The position numbers were made by a program, and so were the translations under genes. 64,000 nt of DNA from JANPBY01 sp963805505. Its GTDB lineage: Bacteria > Actinomycetota > Actinomycetes > DATJPE01. Shown one piece after another: positions 8,719 through 17,084 of the stretch (within the stretch, counting starts at the first letter, position 1; each line of letters starts with the position of its first letter). The notes beneath the pieces are model-generated. The model was not told the DNA's origin. It saw only the letters and a list, made by a program, of their open reading frames with translations, and ran no database searches. Where the stretch lies: the NCBI GenBank assembly GCA_963805505.1, contig CAWDUP010000007.1, forward strand, positions 930,001 through 994,000, read 5' to 3'.

Positions 8719-8843
8719 GGCGGGACGATAACGAGTCGCTGCGACAGCCCGTCCCTCCCGCGAAGCCGAAGCCGACTAGGGCTGCCAAGATTCGTTGACT
8801 CGCCTTCTCGGGCGGGCCGCGACATGCGACTACAGTGCGCGGC

Positions 8844-10358
8844 ATGAGGCGTCTCGTTTCTGTTCTGACAGCCGCCATGATCGGATCCGCGCTCCTCACG
8901 GCTCACGCCGCAAGCGCGTCCGAGCCTGCTGCTCCGGCTCAGGTGGTGGCTGCGTGGGGTTTCGAGGAGGTTGATGCTGGGGGTTCGACCCCAGCTGTCA
9001 TCGACGGGGCACCGGCGCTTCAGCTCAGTGGATCGTGGTCGATCTCGGAGGGAAGCCACGGCGCTCCGGCGGCCGCGTTCGCGGCGCAGTCCTTTGGCGC
9101 CACCACCCTGCCTGCGCCGGGCACCGCGGAGTTTGCCGTGACGGTGGTCTTGCGCAACCGTAAGGCGCAACCGTTCAAGGATTCCCCCAACGTCGTGCAG
9201 GTCGGGCTGTACAACGATCCCGGGCAGATCAAGATGCAGCTGGCCAAGTCGAGCAAGGGCCAAGCGCAGTGCCGGTTCAAGGGCGACCGCTCGGCCATCT
9301 TGTTGACCGGACCCACCATCAACGTCACCGACGGCGCGTGGCACTCGGTGACCTGCTGGCGCCAAGGCGCCGTGGTCGGAGTCACCGTCGACGGCGCGAC
9401 AGCCAGCAAGGTGATCGACGTCGGCTCCATCATCCCGATCCGACCAATGACCGTGGCCGGACGCGGCCTGACCAGCGGAGACCTCTCCGACCAGTTCATC
9501 GGTGACATCGACGCCGTCGTCTGGGCCACCGGAGACGGCTCCCGCGACATCGCCCCCACCTACGCCGACCAACTCGCATCGACTGTGCAAACGCCCCCCG
9601 GCGGGGGAACGCAACCGCCGACACCACCTGGTGGGGGAACTCCAGAACCACCCTCACCACCCGGTGGAGGAACAGCCGAGCCTGCTGCTCCGGCTCAGGT
9701 GGTGGCTGCGTGGGGTTTCGAGGAGGTTGATGCTGGGGGTTCGACCCCAGCTGTCATCGACGGGGCACCGGCGCTTCAGCTCAGTGGATCGTGGTCGATC
9801 TCGGAGGGAAGCCACGGCGCTCCGGCGGCCGCGTTCGCGGCGCAGTCCTTTGGCGCCACCACCCTGCCTGCGCCGGGCACCGCGGAGTTTGCCGTGACGG
9901 TGGTCTTGCGCAACCGTAAGGCGCAACCGTTCAAGGATTCCCCCAACGTCGTGCAGGTCGGGCTGTACAACGATCCCGGGCAGATCAAGATGCAGCTGGC
10001 CAAGTCGAGCAAGGGCCAAGCGCAGTGCCGGTTCAAGGGCGACCGCTCGGCCATCTTGTTGACCGGACCCACCATCAACGTCACCGACGGCGCGTGGCAC
10101 TCGGTGACCTGCTGGCGCCAAGGCGCCGTGGTCGGAGTCACCGTAGACGGCGCGACAGCCAGCAAGGTGATCGACGTCGGCTCCATCATCCCGATCCGAC
10201 CAATGACCGTGGCCGGACGCGGCCTGACCAGCGGAGACCTCTCCGACCAGTTCATCGGTGACATCGACGCCGTCGTCTGGGCCACCGGAGACGGCTCCCG
10301 CGACATCGCCCCCACCTACGCCGACCAACTCCTCGCCCCGAGCGGGGCGGGACCGTAG
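8844..10358 (+). CDS. secreted protein with two near-identical LamG-like domains
   Basis: An N-terminal signal peptide (MRRLVSVL then a hydrophobic core ending AHAASAS, about residues 1-26) is followed by two copies of a roughly 215-residue laminin-G/concanavalin-A-like domain. A Pro/Gly/Thr linker built from PPGGGT units joins them. Each domain contains the DGAWHSVTCWR strand typical of LamG folds, and the two copies are identical at the protein level. LamG domains usually bind carbohydrate or protein outside the cell; no enzymatic domain is present. A GTG at 8835 is an alternative start. Overall length from ATG is 504 residues. The ligand is unknown. Confidence 0.88.
   Translation: MRRLVSVLTAAMIGSALLTAHAASASEPAAPAQVVAAWGFEEVDAGGSTPAVIDGAPALQLSGSWSISEGSHGAPAAAFAAQSFGATTLPAPGTAEFAVTVVLRNRKAQPFKDSPNVVQVGLYNDPGQIKMQLAKSSKGQAQCRFKGDRSAILLTGPTINVTDGAWHSVTCWRQGAVVGVTVDGATASKVIDVGSIIPIRPMTVAGRGLTSGDLSDQFIGDIDAVVWATGDGSRDIAPTYADQLASTVQTPPGGGTQPPTPPGGGTPEPPSPPGGGTAEPAAPAQVVAAWGFEEVDAGGSTPAVIDGAPALQLSGSWSISEGSHGAPAAAFAAQSFGATTLPAPGTAEFAVTVVLRNRKAQPFKDSPNVVQVGLYNDPGQIKMQLAKSSKGQAQCRFKGDRSAILLTGPTINVTDGAWHSVTCWRQGAVVGVTVDGATASKVIDVGSIIPIRPMTVAGRGLTSGDLSDQFIGDIDAVVWATGDGSRDIAPTYADQLLAPSGAGP
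8922..9575 (+). repeat. LamG duplication, copy 1 (654 bp)
   Basis: The first copy of an in-frame direct repeat, offset by 756 bp from copy 2. By eye the copies differ at one base only (a silent GTC/GTA valine change near 9389 versus 10145). Confidence 0.97.
9678..10331 (+). repeat. LamG duplication, copy 2 (654 bp)
   Basis: The second copy of the 654-bp repeat. The 102-bp spacer (9576-9677) encodes the PPGGGT-rich linker, so the period is 252 codons and the frame is kept. Confidence 0.97.
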
Positions 10359-10399
10359 CCTCACCGCGTCAGGCGGGCGGGCTGGGCCAGTCGCTCGAA

Positions 10400-11425
10400 G
10401 TGCTTCCTGGCCTGATGCTCGCCGTCGGGATCGCGGCCCTGGCCACCGCGCTCGGACAGTTAGAGCCGGTTCTCGGCGGGCCCGTCGCAGCCATCATCCT
10501 GGGCATCGCGATCGCCCCGCTGGTGCACGGAGCCGAGCGATTCGCGCCTGGCATCAACTTCTCTGGGCGCCGGGTTCTCCAGCTGTCTGTCGTGGTCCTC
10601 GGCACACAGCTCTCCCTCGCTCAGGTCGCCAATGTTGGGCGGGATTCCCTCCCCGTGATGATCGGAACCCTGGCCGCCTGCCTGGTCGCGGCTTACTGGA
10701 TCGGCCGATGGCTAGGGGTGATCGGCGATCTTCGCACCCTCATCGGAGTGGGTACCGGCATCTGCGGCGCCTCGGCCATCGCGGCGGTCACTCCGGTCCT
10801 CGGCGCCTTGGGTGCGGATGTTGCCTATGCGGTCTCGACGATCTTCCTCTTCAACATCTGCGCCGTGTTCGTGTTCCCCGTCATCGGGCACCTGCTCGGG
10901 ATGAGCCAGGAGGCCTTTGGCCTGTTCGCCGGGACCGCGATCAACGACACCTCATCCGTCGTAGCGGCTTCCACCGTCTATGGGCAACAGGCCACCAGCG
11001 TCGCCGTTGTCGTCAAACTGACGCGGGCGCTCATGATCATTCCCATCGTGCTCGCGTTGGCCACGTGGGTGGCCCGCCGCGACGCGCGTGCTGCGGCTGA
11101 GACCGAGGCAACCGGCGCCGCCGTCGGTGACCGGACCGGCCCGCGTTCGCAGGTCCGAATCCTTCGCCTCGTCCCGTTGTTCCTCGTCGGGTTCCTCGTT
11201 GCCGCGGCCATCAACAGTCTCGGACTCATCCCCGCGGGAGCACAACCGGCACTCAGCGACCTCTCGGTCTTCTTGATCACGGTGGCGTTGGCAGCGATCG
11301 GGTTGTCCACCCACCTGGGCAGCTTGCGCCGCGCCGGGCCCCGGCCGCTTGCGCTGGGCGGGCTGCTCTGGCTGGTCGCCGCCGTCTCCAGCCTCGCCCT
11401 GCAGGCAGTCACCGGCACGCTCTAG
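10400..11425 (+). CDS. YeiH/UPF0324 family putative sulfate exporter
   Basis: This 341-residue integral membrane protein has about ten hydrophobic segments and the conserved family motifs GTGICGASAIAAV and GTAINDTSSVVAAS. Both are characteristic of the YeiH (conserved hypothetical 698) family annotated as sulfate exporters. Transport function is inferred for most members. GTG at 10400 or ATG at 10415 could be the start; the GTG adds five residues. Its stop codon shares a CTAG tetranucleotide with the stop of the convergent VOC gene. Confidence 0.88.
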   Translation: MLPGLMLAVGIAALATALGQLEPVLGGPVAAIILGIAIAPLVHGAERFAPGINFSGRRVLQLSVVVLGTQLSLAQVANVGRDSLPVMIGTLAACLVAAYWIGRWLGVIGDLRTLIGVGTGICGASAIAAVTPVLGALGADVAYAVSTIFLFNICAVFVFPVIGHLLGMSQEAFGLFAGTAINDTSSVVAASTVYGQQATSVAVVVKLTRALMIIPIVLALATWVARRDARAAAETEATGAAVGDRTGPRSQVRILRLVPLFLVGFLVAAAINSLGLIPAGAQPALSDLSVFLITVALAAIGLSTHLGSLRRAGPRPLALGGLLWLVAAVSSLALQAVTGTL

Positions 11426-11835
11426 GCAACAAAGATGCAAAAGGGGTGACCGGCCAGGTCAGCGAAGACGTACAGCGGTTCATCCGGATCGTCGGTCCGG
11501 TCGAGAAGAACCTCTCCCCCGAGGTCCTCGCATCGCTTCCTCTGGCGTTCCAGCTCTGCCGCACTCGAAACCGTGAAGTCCACGTGCAGCTGCATCGGAA
11601 CCTCGTCGGTCGGCCACGTGGTCCGCAGCAATCGGTCGACCTGCTGGATCGCCAGCTTCCGGTTCCCTTGTTCGTCCACCAGGACCAGCCAGTCCGCGTC
11701 GTCCTGAGTCCCGTCAGCAGGCTTCTCATCGCCAGGTCGGTACCGAAGCCCGAGCAGTTGGCGGTAGAACTCAGCCAACGGCCGGGGCTCCGTGGCGTCC
11801 AGGACGGTATGCAGCAACCGCGGGTACTCCGCCAT
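11422..11835 (-). CDS. VOC/glyoxalase-like domain protein
   Basis: This 137-residue protein has the paired beta-alpha-beta-beta-beta modules of the vicinal oxygen chelate superfamily. It shows HTVLDATEPRPLAEFYRQLLGLRY at the N-terminus (broken here only for description) and GHPFCIF at the C-terminus. Close relatives are annotated as glyoxalase-like domain proteins of unknown substrate. A metal-chelating set can be guessed (His9, the central His of LHVDF, and a C-terminal acidic residue) but not confirmed. Confidence 0.82.
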   Translation of the reverse strand: MAEYPRLLHTVLDATEPRPLAEFYRQLLGLRYRPGDEKPADGTQDDADWLVLVDEQGNRKLAIQQVDRLLRTTWPTDEVPMQLHVDFTVSSAAELERQRKRCEDLGGEVLLDRTDDPDEPLYVFADLAGHPFCIFVA

Positions 11836-11946
11836 CAGCAGTCGATCCCAACCGCAAGCATCAGCCGTTGTCTCCTTTGATGAGCGCGCCTAACGCGCAC
11901 GATCGGTTCGCGGGCACCCACGAATGTATTTTCAGAGCAGATGTGA

Positions 11947-12231
11947 CTACGACGCAACGAGATCGGCATCGGCGGGATGTTTCTCGAGCCATCGCTGGGC
12001 GTAGGGGCAGGTCGGAATCACGCTCATCGACCGAGCGCGAACATCGTCCATGGCGTAGCGAACCATGGCGCTCGCGATGCCCCTGCCGCGATAGGCGACA
12101 TCAACCTCGACATGCAGGAGGTTCACGACCCCCGCCCGAGCACGGAAGTCGACCAGGCCGGCAGGTTCGCCATCCACCAAGGCCAGATAGCGAGAGCCTT
12201 CGTCGTCTCGATGCACCTCAACATGACTCAT
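11947..12231 (-). CDS. small GNAT-type N-acetyltransferase (YjdJ-like)
   Basis: A 94-residue protein with the compact GNAT layout of the YjdJ family. The acetyl-CoA loop is YRGRGIASAMVRYAMD, and it ends with PTCPYAQRWLEKHPADADLV, the family's C-terminal signature with a conserved Cys. The start at 12231 is preferred over an upstream in-frame codon because the protein then begins with the first conserved strand. The acetyl acceptor is unknown. Confidence 0.85.
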   Translation of the reverse strand: MSHVEVHRDDEGSRYLALVDGEPAGLVDFRARAGVVNLLHVEVDVAYRGRGIASAMVRYAMDDVRARSMSVIPTCPYAQRWLEKHPADADLVAS

Positions 12232-12283
12232 GACACCAGTCTCGTCCACGGTCACAGACCCGAAACCTGGACCCTGGTTGCGC

Positions 12284-12724
12284 TCAGTCCCGCAACCAGG
12301 CGAGGGCGACAGCAATCTCGGCCACGCTGATGCCGAGCACGGCCCATTGGACCGGTTGGGTCCAGCCGATCAGCGGCAACTGAGCGAGGATCCACAAGAC
12401 CAGAACCGATCCAGCGACCAGTGACGCCTCTGGTGCCCTGGGGTGATCTCGGGCTCCGAGCATCAGCGCCACGCCCTGCGAGACGCCCACGACGAGGCCC
12501 AACCCCACAGCCGGCAGCACCGGCCCGGTGATCGGCAAACGTTCAGTCAGCTGGTCGACGAGCGGGCCGAACGTTCCAGAGAGGAAGCCCTGGATGCCGG
12601 CTGCCACACCGACGAGGGTCACGGCTTGAAGAGCCACGGAGGTACGGCGCAGTCGGCGCGTGACCGGTCGAGACCGAGAGTCCAGCGTCGAAACGGTGGC
12701 GACACCACCCCTGTTGATAGTCAT
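12284..12724 (-). CDS. hypothetical four-helix membrane protein
   Basis: 146 residues. A basic N-terminal tail (residues 1-27) precedes four hydrophobic segments at about 30-50, 65-88, 100-116 and 124-141. No family motif is recognised. It sits 52 bases upstream of the small acetyltransferase gene on the same strand, so the two may be co-transcribed. Confidence 0.6.
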   Translation of the reverse strand: MTINRGGVATVSTLDSRSRPVTRRLRRTSVALQAVTLVGVAAGIQGFLSGTFGPLVDQLTERLPITGPVLPAVGLGLVVGVSQGVALMLGARDHPRAPEASLVAGSVLVLWILAQLPLIGWTQPVQWAVLGISVAEIAVALAWLRD

Positions 12725-12852
12725 CTCAAAGCCTCACTGACCTCTCTAGGACCGTGTCGTGCCTGATCCTCGACGTCCCGAAGGCTGCGCACCCCCGATG
12801 CCAAACCAACAGGTCTCGTCTTCCTCCACGCCAGTGTGCGCCGTCGCGGGGG

Positions 12853-12907
12853 TGTCCCGTCAGGGACATACGACCCGACCGCCCAAGACCAACGTACCCG
12901 GGTACGT
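12853..12907. promoter_or_regulatory. two palindromes upstream of the membrane-protein gene
   Basis: TGTCCC-GTCA-GGGACA (12853-12868) and the perfect 16-bp palindrome centred in ACGTACCCGGGTACGT (12892-12907) lie in the 227-bp gap between two - strand genes. They are candidate operator sites; no regulator family is assigned. No gene is seen in the rest of the gap. Confidence 0.35.
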
Positions 12908-12951
12908 CCGGCGGAGCGGCGACCAGTCCTCGCACCGCCGACGACCGGTAC

Positions 12952-13560
12952 CTATCGGCGGTCGGGTCGTTGACAGAACGCGTGCAACCAAGGCTCGTGC
13001 CGTCCGGGCACGTGCTCGAGCTGGAGAACCAGCCAGCCCGCGGCTATCAGTGCTTCACGCAGAGGTTCCATTCGCCAGTACACGAACCATCTTGGGGCGT
13101 CCAGCTTGAGCGTGCTCCAAGCCTCGCCATCACCTTCCTTCAGTGTGATGGCCAGGAAACCCCCGGGCCTGGTAGCCGCGAAGCAGGTCTGCAAGGCCTC
13201 CCGGAAGGCGTCACGGTCGAGGTGCAGGAGGACAGCGTTGGCCACGACAGCGTCGAAGGGGCCGCCGAGCGGGTCGCTACGAACGTCCAGGACTCGGGCA
13301 GGGTGACCCGCCCGCTGCAGGCGAGCGACGAATGCCTGGCAGGCGTCGGTTCTGTCGACGGTCAGTCCGTGTCCCTGCAGGTAGTCCGCTTCCCGGCCCG
13401 GCCCGCTGCCCAGTTCAAGAACGCGACCAGCAGGGCAGCGCTCGACCAACATGTCGAGCAAGGAGGCGACGCCGAGCGCGACGCTCTTCGGGGACCTGTC
13501 GATGTAATCGGCGACCCCCGACTCATACGTTGCCAACGTCAGATCGGTCGGGTCGCGCAT
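12952..13560 (-). CDS. class I SAM-dependent methyltransferase
   Basis: A 202-residue Rossmann-fold methyltransferase. Motif I is VLELGSGPGREADYL (about residues 47-61), followed by an acidic TDAC turn, VVANAVLLHL as motif IV, and RPGGFLAITL as the post-motif strand. The frame extends upstream to 13929, but the ATG at 13560 begins just before the family's first helix and is preferred. The substrate is unknown. Confidence 0.85.
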   Translation of the reverse strand: MRDPTDLTLATYESGVADYIDRSPKSVALGVASLLDMLVERCPAGRVLELGSGPGREADYLQGHGLTVDRTDACQAFVARLQRAGHPARVLDVRSDPLGGPFDAVVANAVLLHLDRDAFREALQTCFAATRPGGFLAITLKEGDGEAWSTLKLDAPRWFVYWRMEPLREALIAAGWLVLQLEHVPGRHEPWLHAFCQRPDRR

Positions 13561-13727
13561 CTGCCGACGGTATCTCCGAGGCAACGAGCAGATCGGTACG
13601 TCGGGTCGGTCCTCCTTGTCACGCCTTGGCGCAACCTGGTTTGACGAGCACCATGACGATGAAGCCCCCGGGTTCGGGACTTGTTCGCGGTCTACCTCAG
13701 GTACGGGCGCCGTCCAGTCGAGGCCCT

Positions 13728-14030
13728 CTAGTCCCTGAATGGCGAGCCAACGACCTGGAAGCGGAAACCGTCGAAGCTGCCGGACAAGAGGGGACGGGCC
13801 GCAGCAATGGCCGCCTGGACCTGTGGCAGCGCAAGCGACGCGCTGTGCGCCTCCGCGCTGTCCCAGAGCTCCACGACGAAGACGGTGTCGAGTTCCTCGT
13901 CGCTGACGCCCACCTCGTACGCCAGGCACCCGACCTGTTGAAGCGCGGGGTTACGCGCAGTGAGTTGCGCCACCAGCTCGTCACGCCTGCCGGGGACCGC
14001 GCCCAACTTGGCCACGTTTGCGAAGGTCAC
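13728..14030 (-). CDS. antibiotic biosynthesis monooxygenase (ABM) domain protein
   Basis: About 100 residues with the ferredoxin-like ABM pattern: FANVAKLGAVPGRRDELVAQL, a CLAYEVGVSDEE strand-turn, the VFVVELWDSAEAHSAS core motif, and LPQVQAAI before a last strand. GTG at 14030 gives the normal family length; an ATG at 14105 would add an Arg-rich, unconserved extension. ABM proteins are cofactor-free oxygenases or stress proteins; the substrate is not predictable. Confidence 0.78.
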   Translation of the reverse strand: MTFANVAKLGAVPGRRDELVAQLTARNPALQQVGCLAYEVGVSDEELDTVFVVELWDSAEAHSASLALPQVQAAIAAARPLLSGSFDGFRFQVVGSPFRD

Positions 14031-14122
14031 ACTCGCTACGGTAGCCGCCTGAGGACGGCACCTTCTGAGTCGCCTCCCGGCACGTCGGTGCGGGTGGACG
14101 GTCATCTTGGCATGCTGTCCCG

Positions 14123-15058
14123 ATGGGGTTGAGCGGACACGGTTCTGCGCAAGAACTGCTGCAACGGGCCGAGCACGGAGTGCTCCTCTACGGGATCACG
14201 CCACCGAGTATGGCGACGACTCCTGGTCGCGCTGCCGAGATCGCGCAGGCAACGGTGCAACGCCTTGACTCGGTGGTGCTGGACGGGTTGCTCGTCTACG
14301 ACGTGGACGCCGAAACCGATCGTTCTCCCGGCGCGCGGCCCTTCCCATTCATGCCGACGATGGATCCAGCGGAATTCCTGGACCGGCACCTGTCCGGCTG
14401 GACCAGGCCGGTGGTCGTCTACCGCGCGGTCGGCAAGTACCGCGAGGAGGATCTGAGCCGTTGGCTCAGCGAGGCCGATGCTGACCGAGTGCTGACGGTG
14501 CTGGTCGGTGCCGCCTCCCGCCACCAGGTGGTGAAGACCCAGCTCACCGACGCATATCGGCTAACCGCTGGGTTGGACCGCCGACCCGTCATCGGTGGCG
14601 TCTGCATCGCTGAACGGCATGTCAGCACGGGTCAGGAGCACCAGCGGATGTTGCGCAAGCAGCAGAACGTCTGCGACTTCTTCGTCTCCCAGGTCTGCTA
14701 CGACCTGGATCACACTCGCGACCTGCTGTCCGACTATGTCTACCTCTGCCGGGACGAGGACATAGTCCCGCGCCCAGTCATCCTTACGCTGGCGCCCTGC
14801 GGTTCCATGAAGACGCTCGAGTTCATGTCCTGGCTCGGAATCGACGTCCCGCGCTGGCTGCATACCGAGCTCAGCCGGTCGAACGACCCGCTGGCAGAGT
14901 CCTACGACCAGTGCCTGTCCAACGCCCGAGCGCTGATCGGCTTCTGCCGGCGGTTGGGCCTTTCGTTCGGCATCAATGTCGAGAGCCTGACGAACCGCAA
15001 GGTCGAGATCGAAGCCTCAGTCGACCTAGCCCGCGAGATCCGGGAACTCCTCCGCTGA
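14123..15058 (+). CDS. methylenetetrahydrofolate reductase-like (MTHFR superfamily) protein
   Basis: A 311-residue protein with the MTHFR-type beta-alpha barrel pattern: LLYGITPPS (N-terminal Glu/Ser region), a DADRVLTVLVGA strand, GGVCIAERH, the QVCYDLDHTRDLL helix, and RPVILTLAPCGSMKTLEFMSWLGID. It differs from canonical MetF in motif detail and is stand-alone, so it may act on a folate-like or other flavin-linked substrate. It is divergent from the ABM gene. Confidence 0.7.
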   Translation: MGLSGHGSAQELLQRAEHGVLLYGITPPSMATTPGRAAEIAQATVQRLDSVVLDGLLVYDVDAETDRSPGARPFPFMPTMDPAEFLDRHLSGWTRPVVVYRAVGKYREEDLSRWLSEADADRVLTVLVGAASRHQVVKTQLTDAYRLTAGLDRRPVIGGVCIAERHVSTGQEHQRMLRKQQNVCDFFVSQVCYDLDHTRDLLSDYVYLCRDEDIVPRPVILTLAPCGSMKTLEFMSWLGIDVPRWLHTELSRSNDPLAESYDQCLSNARALIGFCRRLGLSFGINVESLTNRKVEIEASVDLAREIRELLR

Positions 15059-15296
15059 CGCGGAGTGGATTCCTACATCGGGGGGTTGCCCGAGTGGCAA
15101 GCGTCGACCTGCCGGGTCCTTCGTACCTTGGTTCACGAGGGGATCCGGATGTACTCGAGACCATCAAGCGTGCCGACAGCCTGTACTTCACGCTCATGGG
15201 CAACATCAGTGCCCTTCTCGCAGCCAGGGATAATGGGAGTCTGTTCCTCGGCGTTCTCCATCGCCTTCCGAAGGACGAACCGGCACTATCACTCGC

Positions 15297-15893
15297 ATGG
15301 ATCTGGAGAACGTCCGCGACGAGTGGGACGCAGAAGCGGCAGGTTTCGATCAAGAGGCTGACCACGGAATGCTCTCCCCCGACACCCGCGCCGCCTGGTG
15401 GAAGGTTCTCGAGGCAGTCCTTCCCGCGACTCCGGCGCGCGTGGCAGATCTGGGCTGTGGAACCGGAACAGTGTCCGTCCTCCTCGCCGAGCACGGGTAT
15501 GAGGTGACCGGCATCGACCTCTCGCCCAAGATGATCGACCTGGCACGCGCCAAGGCTCGCTTGGCGGGGTATTCCGTGCGGTTCGACGTGGGAAACGCCG
15601 AGCAGCCGGAGCTGGACGAAGGCGAGTTCGACGTGGTGTTCGCTCGGCACGTCGTATGGGCGATGCCGGATCCGGTTGCGGCCCTCGAACGTTGGGCGGC
15701 CTTGCTGGTTCCGGGCGGTCGCTTCGTACTGGTGGAAGGCTACTGGAGCACTGGAGCTGGCCTTCGCGCCGAATCCCTGCGTGCGGCCATCTCGCCGTTG
15801 ATGAGCCACATCGACGTGGTGCCTTTGCGGGACCCCACTCTGTGGGGCAAGGAGATCGACGACGAGCGCTATCTGCTTCTCGGCAAGCCATAG
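15297..15893 (+). CDS. class I SAM-dependent methyltransferase
   Basis: 198 residues. Motif I is VADLGCGTGTVSVLLAEHG (about residues 49-67), followed by VTGIDLSPKMIDLARAKA, FDVVFARHVVWAMPDP and LLVPGGRFVLVEG. This is the UbiE/Methyltransf_11 layout. The N-terminal WDAEAAGFDQEADHG helix occurs in many small-molecule methyltransferases. The 238-bp gap upstream contains no gene; TATCAC shortly before the ATG could be a -10 of a leaderless transcript. Confidence 0.88.
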   Translation: MDLENVRDEWDAEAAGFDQEADHGMLSPDTRAAWWKVLEAVLPATPARVADLGCGTGTVSVLLAEHGYEVTGIDLSPKMIDLARAKARLAGYSVRFDVGNAEQPELDEGEFDVVFARHVVWAMPDPVAALERWAALLVPGGRFVLVEGYWSTGAGLRAESLRAAISPLMSHIDVVPLRDPTLWGKEIDDERYLLLGKP

Positions 15894-15917
15894 CGATCGA
15901 CTGAACAGCAGATCCAG

Positions 15918-15992
15918 TGGGGCGGGTGGGGCTCGAACCCACGACCTGACGGATTATGAGTCCGCTGCTCTGACCAGCTGAGCTACCGCCCC
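15918..15992 (-). tRNA. tRNA-Met (CAT)
   Basis: The minus strand folds as a complete cloverleaf: acceptor GGGGCGG/CCGCCCC, D-stem GCTC/GAGC, anticodon loop CTCATAA, and T-arm GTGGG-TTCGAGC-CCCAC with discriminator A. The CAT anticodon, with the CTCATAA loop also seen in mycobacterial elongator tRNA-Met, favours elongator Met. A lysidine-modified tRNA-Ile2 also reads CAT and is not fully excluded. CCA is not encoded. Confidence 0.93.
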
Positions 15993-16066
15993 GCCCTCAT
16001 CCTTTCAGGCTCGCCCCTGCCTCACTCAACAGGTGTGGCCGAGCCCGCGTGCATAGGCTGACGTGC

Positions 16067-16948
16067 ATGCGCCTAGCCATCCACTACCCGAACTTCACCC
16101 TTCCCGGCGGCCCGGCGGCCCTGGGACCGACGCTGGCTGCTACCGCTCGGGAAGCCGAAGCCGCCGGGTGTTCGCAGTTCACGCTGATGGACCACTGGTT
16201 CCAGATGGAAGCCCGCGGACTGGCGAGCGAACCCATGCTCGAGGGCTACACCAGCCTCGGCTTCCTGGCGGCCCACACCTCACGGATGACCTTGGGACTG
16301 CTGGTCACGGGGGTGACGTATCGACACCCTGGGCTCCTGGTGAAGATCGTCACCACGTTGGACGTCGTGTCCGGTGGCCGGGCCATGCTCGGACTCGGTG
16401 CGGCCTGGTACGAGCGTGAACACCTGGCCCTGGGGGTCCCTTTCCCGCCGGTGGCCGAACGTTTCGAGCGGCTCGAAGAGACCCTCCAGATCGCCCAGCA
16501 GATGTGGAGCGAGGACGACGGGCCGTTCCACGGCGTCCACTACGACCTCGCCGAGACGATCTGCTCGCCCCCACCGATCCAGCAGCCCCGGCCGCGCATC
16601 ATGATCGGCGGCGGCGGCGAGCAGAAGACGCTGCGCCTCGTGGCTCGATACGCCGATGCCTGCAACCTGTTCGCGATGGAAACCTCAGTCGTGGCGCACA
16701 AGCTCGAGGTGTTGCGGCAGCACTGTGCCGCCGAAGGCCGGGACTACTCCACCATCGAGAAGACCTTGCTTGGCGCCGTCCAGCCCGGCGAAACGCCTGA
16801 GGCCTTCGTCGAGCGCATGCAGCCGTATGCGGCGCTTGGGATCGACTTGGTGTCGGTAACTGCTCAGTCCGACGATCCAGAGCGCTGGGTGGCCGAGTTC
16901 GCCAGCGGTGCCGTCCCTCTTCTGGAACCACTCAACGCAAGCCCATGA
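16067..16948 (+). CDS. LLM-class F420-dependent oxidoreductase
   Basis: A 293-residue luciferase-like (TIM barrel) oxidoreductase of the F420-dependent group common in actinobacteria. Features are MRLAIHYPNF at the N-terminus, the LMDHW strand, the LGLLVTGVTYRHP segment after strand 3 and GGRAMLGLGAAWYEREH. RIMIGGGGEQKTLRLVARYAD is the phosphate-binding region near residues 181-201 (written in parts: RIMIGGGGEQK, then TLRLVARYAD). ATG at 16067 is preferred over GTG at 16049; TAGGCT 12-17 bases upstream may be a -10. The substrate is unknown. Confidence 0.88.
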   Translation: MRLAIHYPNFTLPGGPAALGPTLAATAREAEAAGCSQFTLMDHWFQMEARGLASEPMLEGYTSLGFLAAHTSRMTLGLLVTGVTYRHPGLLVKIVTTLDVVSGGRAMLGLGAAWYEREHLALGVPFPPVAERFERLEETLQIAQQMWSEDDGPFHGVHYDLAETICSPPPIQQPRPRIMIGGGGEQKTLRLVARYADACNLFAMETSVVAHKLEVLRQHCAAEGRDYSTIEKTLLGAVQPGETPEAFVERMQPYAALGIDLVSVTAQSDDPERWVAEFASGAVPLLEPLNASP

Positions 16949-17084
16949 GCGGCTGCTGTTGCAGACGTAAGAGATTCGTAGCCCGTCTGACGCCGCCCAA
17001 GTCGGACTTCTCGGGTGAAATAGATGCGGTACGTCGCCGCCCGGCGATGCGTCCCCGAACAGCAGCTACGGCAGGAGCCACTCG

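Noticed and set aside
9576..9677. CRISPR-like short repeats in the LamG linker
   Set aside because: The repeats are coding PPGGGT units without unique spacers; no CRISPR array or cas gene is in the window.
15918..15992. tRNA-Ile2 (lysidine-modified CAT)
   Set aside because: The CTCATAA loop and overall sequence resemble actinobacterial elongator tRNA-Met more, though sequence alone cannot fully exclude it.
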